Positions 11,351-22,501 are shown, counted from the stretch's first letter. The stretch is DNA of 64,000 nucleotides from Paraconiothyrium sp. Pb-2020 (GCA_022419385.1 JAJUBI010000004.1:62001-126000); one strand, 5' to 3'. Notes: a model not told the origin generated them from the sequence alone. Made by a program: numbers and translations.

Positions 11351-12460
11351 ATGGCCCCAACCTATTCATTGGCTGCTCTCCTCACGTTTTTGCAGTTAAT
11401 TATCGGTGCAGTCGGCCAATCGTGCTATTACCCTGACGGCTCCACGGATTCCGGGCACTTCGCGTGCAGCTCTGACACAACAAGTGTATGTTGTGCAGAG
11501 GGCTTCGAGTGTTTGAGTAACGGACTCTGTAACGACTACCGCTACGACAACTATGAGAGGGTGTTAAGGGGTGGTTGCACGGACAAGAACTGGGGTGACG
11601 GATGCACGCAGACATGTACTTCGATTTGGCCACAAGGGGACGAGATAGTCTATCTCTGCAGCAATGGAAAGTTCTGCTGCGGTAGGTCTAACGATTGCTG
11701 CGACGATAACGATGCCCAATTGTTCGAGTTTGGGAGCCCCCATGTCATTGCCACAGCTGGCAAGACTGTTGCGCAAGCCACGGGTGTACCGAAAGCACAG
11801 AACGACCAGACAACGACATCAGATGTGCCACAGGCAACACAAGGCCAACAGCAAGATGTCTCTCTTTCGGCAATGGGGGCCTCAACCACGGGCGAGCCAG
11901 ACGAGCCAGAAGCAACAGACAGCACGAAGGCAATTACTTCGGGCGACACCGCAAAGGCGGACGCTACAAAAGCTTCACAATCGGATGCGACAGGAACTAC
12001 AGCACGAACTGCCTCGCAGTCTGATCCCCCGAACACTGCGTCTCCTGTCGCAGGCTCTGGATCTGACCCAGCCGCTACGAACGCCATCAATGATTCGAAA
12101 AGCAACAACGGCAACAGTAATCATACCGTCGCCATAGCCGTCGGTGTGGGTGTTGGAGTCGGCATCGTCGTCTTTCTCCTTTCCATCGCCGGTTGCTGGC
12201 ACATACGACGCAAACGGCAGCGGCCGGGCCTGCGGTCGAGGAACCTGTTCGAGATTGGGGAGTCATCAACACCGGCTATGGAAGTTGCAGACAACGAGAA
12301 CAACAACAGCGGGGCACGGCTCGGTGAAAAGGGGAGGGGGAGCAATATCTACGAGCTTGATGGTGGTGCGAGGGGAGCGGAGCTGCCTGCAGGAAATGAG
12401 GCGGAGGAGGTTCACGGAGAGAGTGCGGATAGTAAGAAGTGGCCTAGTATGTTTAGGTAG
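11351..12460 (+). CDS. Cys-rich, Ser/Thr-rich single-pass membrane protein
   Basis: Single exon of 370 codons (369 aa). The start MAPTYSLAALLTFLQLIIGAVG is a clean signal peptide, which is why I prefer it to the in-frame ATG at 11225. A small extracellular domain of about 130 residues is dense in paired Cys (SVCCAEGFEC, GKFCCGRSNDCC), with WGDGCTQTC between. This arrangement recurs in many uncharacterised Pezizomycotina surface proteins. A Thr/Ser/Ala-rich stalk of about 130 residues, likely O-glycosylated, leads to one transmembrane helix (VAIAVGVGVGVGIVVFLL) with an RRKRQR stop-transfer signal and a cytoplasmic tail of roughly 80 residues. The architecture recalls Wsc/Mid2 wall sensors but the Cys domain is not a WSC domain. 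Function unknown. Confidence 0.8.
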   Translation: MAPTYSLAALLTFLQLIIGAVGQSCYYPDGSTDSGHFACSSDTTSVCCAEGFECLSNGLCNDYRYDNYERVLRGGCTDKNWGDGCTQTCTSIWPQGDEIVYLCSNGKFCCGRSNDCCDDNDAQLFEFGSPHVIATAGKTVAQATGVPKAQNDQTTTSDVPQATQGQQQDVSLSAMGASTTGEPDEPEATDSTKAITSGDTAKADATKASQSDATGTTARTASQSDPPNTASPVAGSGSDPAATNAINDSKSNNGNSNHTVAIAVGVGVGVGIVVFLLSIAGCWHIRRKRQRPGLRSRNLFEIGESSTPAMEVADNENNNSGARLGEKGRGSNIYELDGGARGAELPAGNEAEEVHGESADSKKWPSMFR

Positions 12461-14046
12461 ATCTCAAAGTGATTTTTGTCATTGAGCATGCTGGTCTCGG
12501 GTTGCAATACATAGCGCCCACGTGCTTTGGTTACATCTTCGTGCACTGTTGCCAGAAGCTTGGGTTCGAATTGTGGTGCACTACTGATACGGCCATGAGA
12601 CTGTCCCAAAAGCAAATCTAGGATTGTGACATGGTGGCAGTTCATCTGAATCTTGGCCAGTAGCTCGACAACGGTCGGGGTTACTGCCTACTATCGTAAC
12701 AGGTGATCGTTTCTCTGATCAGATCCACAAGGCTTGTTCAAGAGCTAGGCATTTGCAAAGTATTGATATTTAACCTGTAAATATTCATCTCTTTGAGATA
12801 TAGTGTTACTCTCGACGCTGTGACAATCCCGTTGGCCACTCAATGAGAATGTACCTTTTCCACGCGACAACCTGTAGCGGCCACTGAGTTTACGAATTTT
12901 CAAGTTGCGCAGAGCAAGATTATCGCGCACAGCCAACTGCGCGTCCTAAGCCATGGCATATAAGGGACGGTATGTTGAAGTGTAGCACGAAGAACGCAAG
13001 ATTAGCAAGCCGCAGACAGTCGAGTTCTTCCTGATAGCACCCGTGTGGCCCTGCGGGGGAACTTTCCGTCACAGAGTAATACGCAGTCCTCTAGTGCTCC
13101 CCGTTGACTTTTAGAGAGTCAGCACGCCTCTCGAGGTCGATCATTTACTTCCCATACTCCCACGTTCTCGAAAACATCCGTACCACTCTGTAGGTGTAGA
13201 ACAATCCATATTTTTGATAGTGCGAGTATCAGTGAGAGCTGTGCGATCTCGGGCCAAGCACATGTACTAAAGTCAGTCAGGATCTGTGCACTTGACCCTT
13301 TTGCAACTTCTGTGTCGAACTGAGCTCCACGGCGTACCTTTGACATGACAATAGCACAATTGCAAGGATCCAGACAATCATTGTATCATGTGCAAAAAAT
13401 ATCCCTGTCAAACAATGCTATTGTTGAACCTATCCTACTTGATCACACATTGTTGCAAGCCTAACCTACCAACACGGTCCTTCACACAAAATTCCCAGCA
13501 CAAACAATTTGTTCAACGCTTGAGGTATATAGGTTGACCACCTCCAAAAGATCTTTCCGCCAACCGTACTTCCACTTGCCTCAAGGCAGTCAAAGATATC
13601 CTCGCAGTATCTCCAAACACACGGATGTTGTTGGTCCATTTCAGCGTCGTTGTATGAAGGCTTGTCGTTGGTGCATGGAGATTAGGCTGAGAACTCGGGT
13701 CAAGATAGTACAATAGGATGTTCCGTTCGATGCAGACATTGCGTCCCTGTGGTGTTTCACCTTGAATGTGCGCCTGCGAATGGTATATTGGTAAATCGTG
13801 CCCTTTGTATCTCGTAGTGACGCTATCCGTGCAGCAAAATGTAATGTATGCGCGTACGATAGGTCATGAACGACAGAATTAAAAAACCGCAGTTTGTAGT
13901 TGTCCAGACTGTTAATTGCGAAGGTAGCAATGTGCTGGTGCGCCACAGCTCGTTTGAGTTGATGATAGCTAAGGCACAGTAGAGGCTTTGGACTCCCAAA
14001 TGAAAGGTCGGAGGTTTGAGGATCGATGGTCAGGCTGTATCGGCTT
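12461..14046. other. Convergent intergenic region, no gene recognised
   Basis: About 1.6 kb between two convergent genes, of lower GC than the coding flanks. Open frames are short (75 codons or fewer, apart from shadows of the neighbouring gene), and none has a signal peptide or a known motif. It contains the two 3' UTRs. A short lineage-specific gene cannot be ruled out. Confidence 0.4.
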
Positions 14047-16334
14047 CTAATCCATATGCGGCATGGGTGGCAGCGTTTGTGGATCGTACACCTGCTCGTC
14101 ATCGTCCTCGTCCTCATCGCTGTCATCTCGCCGCTCGAGATCCTCTGCGTCCTGCATTTCTTCGTCTTCGTCCGCAAAGTCGTCTTCTCCATTCATTCTC
14201 CCACTGCCATTCTCCAAATATCTGTTCGAGCCTTTTGGCTTCGTGCGGACCACTCCCTTATTCTCTTCCCAGCGTTCCATTCGACGCATCACCCGGCTGA
14301 GCATTTTAGCGCGGTGATAGCACTCTTCACCGTAATCATTCTCCTCACCACCGTAGTCGATGGGTACTAGACCCGCAAGAAGAGGAGGTTCTACCCTCTG
14401 ATTACCAATATCTCCATCTTGCTGGTATGAACCGTTTGCCTCCTCCTCTGAATCGTACCCATCCTTGATACCTTTGCACCGTATCCAAGCTCGTAAGAGT
14501 GGCGGTTGCGCGCGTCGCCGTTGAGCAGCAAGCTTGTACTCTTTACGAATACCGCGATCGAGTATGACGTCGACTCGTCGACGACGGTATTGCTCGACAG
14601 CGAGTTGGTGCTGGGTCAAGGGGCGAGTGCGTTTGTGCGTTGGATCCGACCCGTTGAGAGGCAGATAGAACCCGTGTGGTCCGGAGAAGGTAGGGGCATT
14701 AGTTGAGGGCGACTGTCCGTCTTGAGAGTTTGCAGCATCTAATCTCGGCTTGAAGCCTCGAGCGGCAGATGCAGTCTTACGAGACCAGTTACCGCGACCA
14801 GGCCCCTTCGGGGCGGGCGAAGAGGCAGGTGCATCTTCGTTTAGCAGTGTATTGATGCGCATGTTTGGTGTAGCTTTCTTGCCGGTATTATAAACGCTTC
14901 CGGGAGGCGATGCCGATCGTGTGCGGTCTGTGTCTGAGCCGTAGTCGCGCTCTATGAGCGATCGTGCGAGCTTGCTTCCTCGTCCTCTTGCTGAGCCTGG
15001 CAGGTATTAGCTAGAGTGACGTGCAGAGAGCGGGATGCCCTACCATGCGAAGGCGACTGTCGGTCCCGCCCAGGAGTCGATGCGCCATCATCTGCTACCA
15101 CCGAGAAGACTGGGTTCTGGTTGAATGCCTTCTTGTTGGTGCGCTTAGGACCTGTAACTACGGGAGCCATGTCGCTGGCCAAGATGACGGTCCTCTCTTT
15201 CTTCTTTTGCTCACCAAACTCCTGCTCCTCGGGCGTGTCCACATTCTCTAGTGCCTCCTGCTCAGGTGTCAAGAACTCAAAAGCAGGACACTTGATGGGC
15301 AGGTTGTTGGTGACAGTCTCTTCAGGCGGACCGTATTGCCCCGGCCCGAACGGGTTGTTCAGCGCGTCCTCTTTAGAGAAGTCGCTCTCCAGGTACCACC
15401 ACATGAGCCACAAAAAGGCGGTCGCTCGGCTGCGGCTACTAAGATTGGGTCGCATGACGAGATCAAAGAAGTCCCGCGGCGGGAAGAAGTGGACTTCAGA
15501 GATCTTGGGCGCGTACTGCGACAAGACGAAGATGAGGTTGACAGGGTTCGTTCGCGGAACGGCCTTATCCATGATGTCTTCGATTGTGCTCGGCTGCTCC
15601 GTGTCTTCGGTCGCGCCCTTGAGTATTGACTTGAGTCGCGGCGCATCCTGGAGCTGCTTGTATGCGTTCGGGTCCTGGTGGGCTTGTAACGAAGGAATCG
15701 AATGATAGGTCCGCAATTGGGCTCGCATTTCGGGGAAGACTGCAGGTCGGTTAGACGAAAAGAGCTTGCGGTCGCTGGCACCGTTGCGCTTACAATTCAG
15801 GGTAGTGTTCATCCTCCCCACGTTGACCAACAAGCACACCATGGCCATGTTGACGGCGGCCGGCCGCTCTGTCAACAACTTATCCTTGAGTATCTTGCTG
15901 CACTTGCTGCTCTTGGCCATGGCGTCCAGGTAGATGTCGGCAAAGGTGAAGCCCTGCTCGCCGTCCATCTTGGAGAAGACCTTCTGCTCATCATCGAAGA
16001 CGTATTTGAGAAAGTCAAACTGGATGTCCTTGCGCCAGAGCGGGATGCCGTCGTCCTTCTTCAGGTGCCGGATCTTATTGCCAGAGTAAACCGACGACAC
16101 GCTACCGTTGGCGTTGCGCCGCATCGTCGTGGGGTTTGCTGTGTAGTACGGGCGCTGCGACTTGGGCGCATCCTCTGAGTCGCCCTGGCTCTCGTCGGGG
16201 CCAGGCGTATTCGGCAGCGACGGGGGCGTGGGCTTTGAGTCCTCCATCGCGGGCGGGTCGGCCAGGATGTGTCGTAGGCTGTTTCGCGAGTCGGGCTCGT
16301 CGCGGACTTGTGCGGTTGATGAAGTCGCATCCAT
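14047..16334 (-). CDS. ies1: INO80 chromatin-remodelling complex subunit Ies1
   Basis: Nuclear subunit of INO80, specific to fungi. Two exons, 16334-15044 and 14996-14047, give 746 aa. The conserved core lies in exon 1: LKKDDGIPLWRKDIQFDFL, KYVFDD, TFADIYLDAMAKS and the FLWLMWWYLESDF segment. It is followed by low-complexity sequence. The 47-nt intron was placed because the first frame runs into nonsense after SPSH, whereas splicing continues into SARGRGSKLARSLIERDYGSD, a basic DNA-contacting-like stretch. Exon 2 ends in a long Asp/Glu-rich acidic tail. The start MDATSS was chosen over an in-frame ATG at 16367 because the upstream part is encoded by a GCAA microsatellite that reads MLAC in all three frames. 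Confidence 0.88.
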
Positions 16335-16355
16335 GCTGAGCTCCGTCGCTCTGGT

Positions 16356-16375
16356 GCAAGCAAGCAAGCAAGCAC
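16356..16375. repeat. GCAA microsatellite in ies1 5' leader
   Basis: Four to five tandem GCAA units immediately upstream of the Ies1 start. Every minus-strand frame through it begins with the same short peptide, a sign it is not coding. Confidence 0.8.
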
Positions 16376-17668
16376 GCTCTCAGGTGCGCAAGCGTGCCGT
16401 GTGGGCTTGGGCAGCTAGGAGAGCAGGCGCATACGCGTAGTCACGGTGATGGCGGCGGACTAGAGGTTGAGTTGGCGGCAGCAGGCAGGCCTTTGCGCCC
16501 GACGGTTCACGCACAGCTGGAGCTTGGTGGAGCGTCAGCGCGTCCAAATGCAATAGCTTCTGGACTGGACCGTGCTGTGTGGCCCAGGGCTCCACACCTG
16601 CACCTGGGCACCCGGGCAGTGTCGTTTGCACGTGCAACATCACCACCAAAAGCCCTTCAAGGCCGGCTTTGCTGGGTGTATGAATCTGCGTGGATAGGTG
16701 CTGTTTTATAGCTGCTAGCAAAAGTTTAGGCACGCGCATTCTATATCTGGATAATGTAGAGCAACTGGGGTTGCCCAACTGAGTTGCATTTACCACTTCC
16801 AGTCAAGCAAACAGACGTTCATATATAGGGAAACACATGCATTTGGAGCGGCAAACCAAGCTCCACAGACTAGTCTATCAAGCCATGAGCGTCCTACGCA
16901 ATGCCTTTTGATGATTCCCTCCTCCCTGTCATGAGAGTCTTGCCACAAATGCAAACCGATGCCTTCCTTAGCCACCGCAAGCTGGCTCGTTTCACGCAGC
17001 CAAACGGCCGCCGGTAATTGGGGTATCTCCTTGCAAAACCTTCACTTCATGAAGGCTCATCATAAAGGATTAACCCACGTGAACGCCATCTATGTGCGAT
17101 GAACCACTAAACTTTTCCGTCGTCCAAAAAGATCCGCTGAGAGCTCTCCGGCGTTGAGAGAAACGACGAAAAAGACGCTGGCCGAGGGGTATGACAGGGA
17201 AAGGAATCGCTTTTAAGTTAAACAGAAATGAAAACAGGTCGCTAGCATCCGTCGAAAGCCCGAAAATGGAAATCTATCTGAGGGCCCCAAGCAGCATGAA
17301 GACCAGGGAGGGCGAATCCATAAAATGTTCGTAATCCGTTCCGAAGAGGCAAGCGCCTCGGTCGTCTAAAGATCAAGCTCCAGCGGAGATCGACCGCGCG
17401 TATCCTGGGTATGCAGAGCTCGAAAAGACGCGTGTTTGCAAAGAAACAAGTCTATATGCTGGTTGGGGTATGAGTTTCCGAACTTCCGAAGGTGGCCGGA
17501 TGAATCGCCGAGATAATGAAACAGTCGCAGAGTAGGAAATCGTTCGAGGCATTCAACATGATACCTCATGCAAAAGTGCCTCGGCCGCAATGCGCGGCGA
17601 AGGGCCTGGATATCGTCGTTCGTGGACATCGCATCCAAGGCCTCGCACGTCAATTGACGAAGAGGCGA
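16376..17668. promoter_or_regulatory. ies1 upstream region and DED1 3' flank
   Basis: About 1.3 kb between two minus-strand genes. The part near 16.4-16.7 kb is GC-rich and likely the ies1 promoter. The part near 17.0-17.6 kb likely holds the DED1 3' UTR. No protein gene recognised. Confidence 0.45.
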
Positions 17669-20398
17669 CTACCACCAAGAGTTGCCTCCAGGGCCAGACG
17701 GGTTGCCGTATCCGCCTCCATAGCTGCCGCCTCCGAAGCCTCCGGCAGGAGGGCCGTAGTTGCTGGGAGGTGCATAACCGCCCGCGCCGCTGCTGCCGCC
17801 GCCGCTGAAGCCTCCCTGTGGTGCGCCACCCCAACCTCCTCCTCCTCCGAAGCTAGAGTTGCCTCCGCCACCGGCATAGCGACGGACATCGCGAGTGGCA
17901 GTGGAGCCGCGGCCGCGACCGCCGCCTCGACCTCCACGTCCGCCTCCGCCGTAGGAGCCCTCACGAGCAATGCTCTCCAGGAAAGTAGGTACCTCCTGGT
18001 TGGCCTCCTTCAAGAGCTCAATGAGGTCACGAACAACCCCGCGGTTGCCGCGGTTGAAGAAAGCAGTAGAAATACCAGTGTTTCCAGCACGGCCAGTACG
18101 TCCAATACGGTGAACGTAATCGTCAATGTCGGTCGGGAGATCGTAGTTGACCACGTGAGTCACGTTGGGTATGTCTTTTTTTTTCAGTCAGTACATGCCG
18201 CTACAGATGATGAGAGTAAATGGGTGAGGTAGTAATTGAAGAAAGAAAAAAAAGGAAAAAAGGTGACAAGGGCAGATGGGCAGGAAGGTGTGTCCAGGGA
18301 ATCCATAGTCCGGGAAATGGATAGGTCGATCCTATAGCGATGAGCTTGAGCAACTCGGGGCGAGACCAGCATGTAGAGTTCAGTGGTTCATCTTCACCAC
18401 TCCTGTATTGACTTGCCATATTATCGGAGTCTGGCTTCCTCTCTGGCTTCCTTGGGCATCCCTGCACTGCGAAAGGCGCGTTGTAAGGGTCTGTGGCGTA
18501 GGTGTACGAAGGACTCTTGCGTGATGGAATCCAGAAGTGGTGTCCGTCCAGAATTGTTGTGAACGAGGATCAGGGAAGCATCGCCAGAGGAAACAAACCA
18601 TAATACTGTAAAGTGCCCGCCTTCACAGGTGTAGGTTTACACTATAACAGAGCGGAGGGGGGGAAAGAGGGGAAGTACCAAACAAAAGTTAAATGCAAGT
18701 GAATGAAATAAACGTAGTAACGTACCGAGACCTAGTTGTCTGTTAGTAGATGATTGAGAGGACAAAGCGTAATGAACATACCTCGAGCAGCAACAGCCGT
18801 AGCGACAAGGATGGGGCAACGTCCAGTACGGAACATCTCCAAAGCCTTCTCACGCTCGCGCTGAGTTCGATCTCCGTGAATGGAAGTCGCAGGGAAACCC
18901 TGGTTGATTAGGAAATCGGAAAGCGAATCGGCCATGCGCTTCGTCTCCACGAAGATAAGGGTCAGACCAGCACCATGGGTGTGGAGGATGTCGAGAAGAA
19001 CGGAACGCTTGTCCTGGTCCTCCACGTATTCAACCTTCTGAGTGATGTTCTCCGAAGTAGAACCAACGCGACCAACGGAAAGGAAGATGTACTCCTTCAA
19101 GAAGTCACGAGCAAGCATCTGGATGTCTCGCGGGAATGTAGCAGAAAACATAAGAGTCTGACGCGCAGCGGTAGGAGGCATGTCTTCACCTTCGACAATG
19201 CGGCGAATCTGGGGCTCGAAACCCATGTCCAGCATACGGTCAGCCTCGTCAAGAACAAGGTACTTGATGTTCTGAAGAGAAATACGGCCACGCTCGATCA
19301 GATCGACCAAGCGACCGGGAGTGGCGACGAGCAAGTCACAACCGCGCTCGATTTGGCGAAGCTGAGAACCAATGTCGGCACCACCGTAGACAACGCAAGG
19401 GCGGACCCAAGAGCGGTATGCGAACTTGCGGGCTTCGTCGTAAATTTGGGATACCAACTCGCGGGTCGGAGCCAAGATCAGGGACGTGGGATATGCCTTG
19501 CGTTGACGTCCATAACCATAGCCACCAGATTGAGCAGCGGGGGTAGCGCTGGGCCCAGTTTGGAAAGCTTGAGAAAGGATGGGAAACAGAAATCCACCGG
19601 TCTTTCCGGAACCGGTCTGGGCACAAGCCATCAAGTCCCGGCCGCCCATGACAATGGGGATCGAGTACTTCTGAACAGGAGTGGGCACTTTGTAGCCAGC
19701 TAGTTCAATGTTGCCGATAAGGTGATCGTCGAGCGGGGGATTTGTGAATGTGGTAACGGGTTCAGGGACGCCCTGACCGGAAGCTTCGACGGGGATGTCA
19801 TCGTACTTTTCAAAGTTGATACCAGTCTGTTGCTTCGAAGGGTCGTTTGGTACACCGAACAGCTCACGCTCAACACGTGGGTTGGAGGGACCGGGGACGT
19901 GCTTGCCATCCCTCCACTGTCCATCACCAGATCCACGGGCAGTGCTGCCACCGGAACCGCCTGCACCTGATTTGCCGTAAGCATTGGGGTCGAATTTGCC
20001 CGGGCCGGCGCCGTTCCAGCCGCCGTTGCCGCCACGGGTGGGAGGAGCGTCGCTACCTCGTGGGGTGAAGCTCTGAGCGTTTGCGTTCGCCCAGTTGCCT
20101 CCACCGTTCATACGCTGCTGAGGAGGGCCTCCATAGCCACCACCGCTACATTGTGTCAGCCAGGTCTCGTCTTCGAAGGATGTATGAGAGGTACTCACTT
20201 GGGTCCCCAAGCGCTGCCGTTCATGGCGGCGCCGCCACCGTTCATCATGGGGGGGCCGTCCATCGCGGGAGGTGGCCCTCTCTGCTGCTGGCGACGCATG
20301 TGGGGAGGTATATAGGCAGAGCGCTCCGGCTGGAAACCGCCAGGAGCGTGCTGCGAGTCGTGCATGGAGAGACGACCAATGTCGAGTTGATCAGCCAT
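17669..20398 (-). CDS. ded1: ATP-dependent RNA helicase DED1 (DEAD-box)
   Basis: Unwinds mRNA leaders for scanning in translation initiation; cytoplasmic. Exons 20398-20199, 20145-18782, a 6-nt microexon 18731-18726, and 18174-17669 give 691 aa. All helicase motifs are visible: Q motif near YKVPTPVQKYSIP, motif I AQTGSGKT (about 242-249), PTREL, TPGR, DEAD (about 366-369), SAT (about 401-403), motif V VAARGLDIPN and motif VI HRIGRTGRAG. Both ends are Gly-rich RGG-type tails, and the protein ends in SWW as in Ded1/DDX3 proteins. Motif V is completed only if the microexon is included: CGAG + GTCTCG + ACATA encodes R-G-L-D-I. The last intron is 551 nt, about ten times the local norm. Alternative: none credible; LDIPNVTHVVNYDLP separates it from Dbp2. 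Confidence 0.97.
18175..18725 (-). other. ded1: Long (551 nt) intron of DED1
   Basis: Donor GTACGT at the microexon. Acceptor at a run of nine A followed by G, with branch site TACTGAC about 10 nt upstream. Almost all other introns in the window are 45-70 nt. No open frame in it resembles a known protein. Confidence 0.75.
18726..18731 (-). other. ded1: 6-nt microexon of DED1
   Basis: Minus-strand GTCTCG, preceded by a consensus branch site TACTAAC and an acceptor ACAACTAG, and followed by donor GTACGT. It supplies the Gly-Leu and the first base of Asp in motif V. Leaving it out keeps the frame but deletes Gly-Leu. Confidence 0.85.
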
Positions 20399-21053
20399 GA
20401 TGGATGAGGGGTTATTGACCGTAGGCTGGTGAGATTTGCAGGATAACTAGGCCGAGGTATGGTCGAGGACTACGTCTCCAGTACTCGTGTGGCGAGTCGT
20501 GGAGAAATACGGAAAGGATTCGTGAAAGGCGAGAGTCGTCAAAAGACAGCCAGAAACGCGCCTGAAACTCGTCGTGACAGGAAAGAGAGCGCCTCTTTCC
20601 TTGGGAAGCAAGTGAAGAAATGAGAGCGAAGACCAAAAGAGTGGACTTCACCGGATTTGCGTGGTGAGTTTGTCTGTGCACACGGGGGGGTTTGTGTGAG
20701 AAAGTTTTGGAGGAGAGAGGCAGCGCAGGGTCGGGCAGACTGAAGAAGGTTTTCGTTCGTCACGCTAGTCCAGCTTTGGGTAGCACTTCGCCCCTCTCAC
20801 CCAAGCGGTGAGAAGCCGGGACGGGATTTGCGGCCAAAAATCTTCGCGCGCCATGTCACTGGCCATCATCCGCACTGCCGCAGGCCACGGCGCACACTGC
20901 GTCACAAATCATTTTCGCCGTGTTGCGCGCGCTCTCTAGCGCGGCTAGAATTCTAGACGCACGGGATAGATCTGCGTTCCCGCAGCCTGGGGAAGGGACG
21001 GCTTGTGAACGTGCTCGAATATTCCTACAGATGCTACATCGCAATATCTACGC
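20399..21053. promoter_or_regulatory. DED1 promoter/5' UTR and cyclophilin 3' flank
   Basis: About 650 nt between two minus-strand genes. The half next to DED1 contains CT-rich (minus-strand) runs, common in leaders of highly expressed fungal genes. No gene recognised. Confidence 0.45.
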
Positions 21054-21355
21054 CTACGCCATGCTTTTCTGCTTGTATCCTGACGGCCTGCCTCCAGTAC
21101 TACGAAGAAAAAGCGCACACACTGCAACGATAGCACCTACGAAAAAAAGCTTTTGTCCAAGCGATAGACCGTCGTCGACCTCGCCGTTGATATGTGCTGC
21201 TGGAACTGGGACCGACTCATCTTGTAGTTTTATGGCTGGCTCTGCGACATCGGCTGCGTCTGCCAATGTCTGCTGGGAAATGATGTCGAGATTGTCGCCA
21301 CTAATAGCAGGCTCCGCTTCGCCATATGTATCTTGATAAACGGAAGTATCAGCGC
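21054..21355 (-). other. Candidate alternative last exon of cypB encoding a membrane anchor
   Basis: A 302-nt stretch open in one frame with no usable internal ATG until its last codons, so it cannot be an ordinary separate gene. It encodes an acidic linker then SLGQKLFFVGAIVAVCALFL, a good transmembrane helix, then a short basic tail. Using donor GTATTC at 21422 and an acceptor after GTAGAG (intron 21422-21356) removes the KDEL and stop and joins in phase, giving a 302-aa membrane-anchored isoform. The intron signals are weak. This is inference. Confidence 0.45.
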
Positions 21356-21387
21356 CTCTACGTCTGGTCCACAGCTATCTTGAGGGT

Positions 21388-22288
21388 CTATAGCTCATCT
21401 TTATCGTTCTCGAGTTGAATACCTTCAGGGGGGACCTCCAACTCGCCGCTCTTGGCGATCTTGACCGTCTTTGAAGGCTTGTCGCCTCCGCCCTTGGGCA
21501 CGTTCTCGATAGCGTCGACGACTTCGTAGCCTTCCAAGACCTCGCCGAAGACGACGTGGCGGCCGTCGAGCCACGAGGTGACGACGGTGGTGATGAAGAA
21601 CTGGGAGCCATTCGTGTCTAGCCATAGATTAGCAAGTGGCAGTGCCGCGCACCTTGAGGCAGCATACCCTTTCCAGAGTTGGCCATGCCTGGACATGTTA
21701 GCGAACAATCATTGAAGAAGCGAGCAATGCCGTGTGACTCACTAAGGAGACCTTTCTTCGAGTGCTTGAGCTTGAAGTTCTCATCGGGGAACTTCTGGCC
21801 GTAGATGGACTTGCCGCCAGTGCCATCGCCGTTGGTAAAGTCACCACCCTGGATCATAAAGGACTTGATCACACGGTGGAAGGTGGATCCCTCATAGCCG
21901 AAGCCCTTCTCGCCAGTAGCGAGAGCGCTATGGATGTGTGAGCGTGGAAGCAAGCATAGGATGGGGTGTACCGCACCGGAAGTTCTCTGCGGTCTGTCGA
22001 GCTGTCAGTTGCATACTCAGCGGGAGAGAGGTCCACGTACCTTGGGAACGGTCTTGCCGTAGAGACCTATCACAATGCGTCCAAGCTTTTCGTCCCCATG
22101 CTCAACGTCGAAGTAAACTTTATGAGTGATCTTGGGACCTGCATAAATGTGTCAGTGCCATGGGTTGCCCACGCATGCTTCATGGGCGTGTGCTTACCTT
22201 TGGCCGCCTCGGAGCTCTGGGCGAAGAAAGCAAAGGTAATGGTAAGAATCAGCAGTGCTGACACAACAATGCGCTGAAGGGAAGACAT
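21388..22288 (-). CDS. cypB: ER-lumenal cyclophilin B (peptidyl-prolyl isomerase) ending in KDEL
   Basis: Proline isomerase of the secretory pathway, assisting folding of client proteins. Six exons, 22288-22198, 22138-22041, 21993-21977 (17 nt), 21927-21743, 21688-21668 (21 nt) and 21617-21388, give 213 aa. An N-terminal signal peptide (about residues 1-28, hydrophobic VVSALLILTITFAFF) precedes the cyclophilin fold. Active-site segments are FHRVIKSFMIQGGDFT, the short GLLSMANSGKDTNGSQFFITT part spread over three exons, and SWLDGRHVVFGEV. The C-terminal KDEL is a perfect ER-retrieval signal. An open reading frame with a transmembrane segment continues just downstream on the same strand and may be an alternative last exon. 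Shares a 213-bp divergent promoter with the mitochondrial S13 gene. Confidence 0.95.
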
Positions 22289-22501
22289 GATGCCTGGCTG
22301 AACGGATCCGATTGGGATCGTGGGGTTATAAGCACGCTGAGGTGGATGGTGGCTACTTCTTGAAACGTGGTGGGTTCCGCGGTCGGCTCTCCTTAGTCAG
22401 CCTTTTCCCGCTCCGCGACCCTATGGGAAGCGCGCCTCTAAACTTTCGATCAGCCGTCCGGCACCCAGCACAAGCAGCATAGGCTGCGATTGACAAAAGA
22501 C
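22289..22501. promoter_or_regulatory. Divergent promoter, cypB / mitochondrial S13
   Basis: 213 bp between two start codons, so the two promoters must overlap. No recognised binding site. Confidence 0.6.

Noticed and set aside
21054..21266. Separate small membrane-protein gene downstream of cypB
   Set aside because: The frame has no ATG until its last codons; the listed start is a TTG. A spliced tail of cypB is the better explanation.
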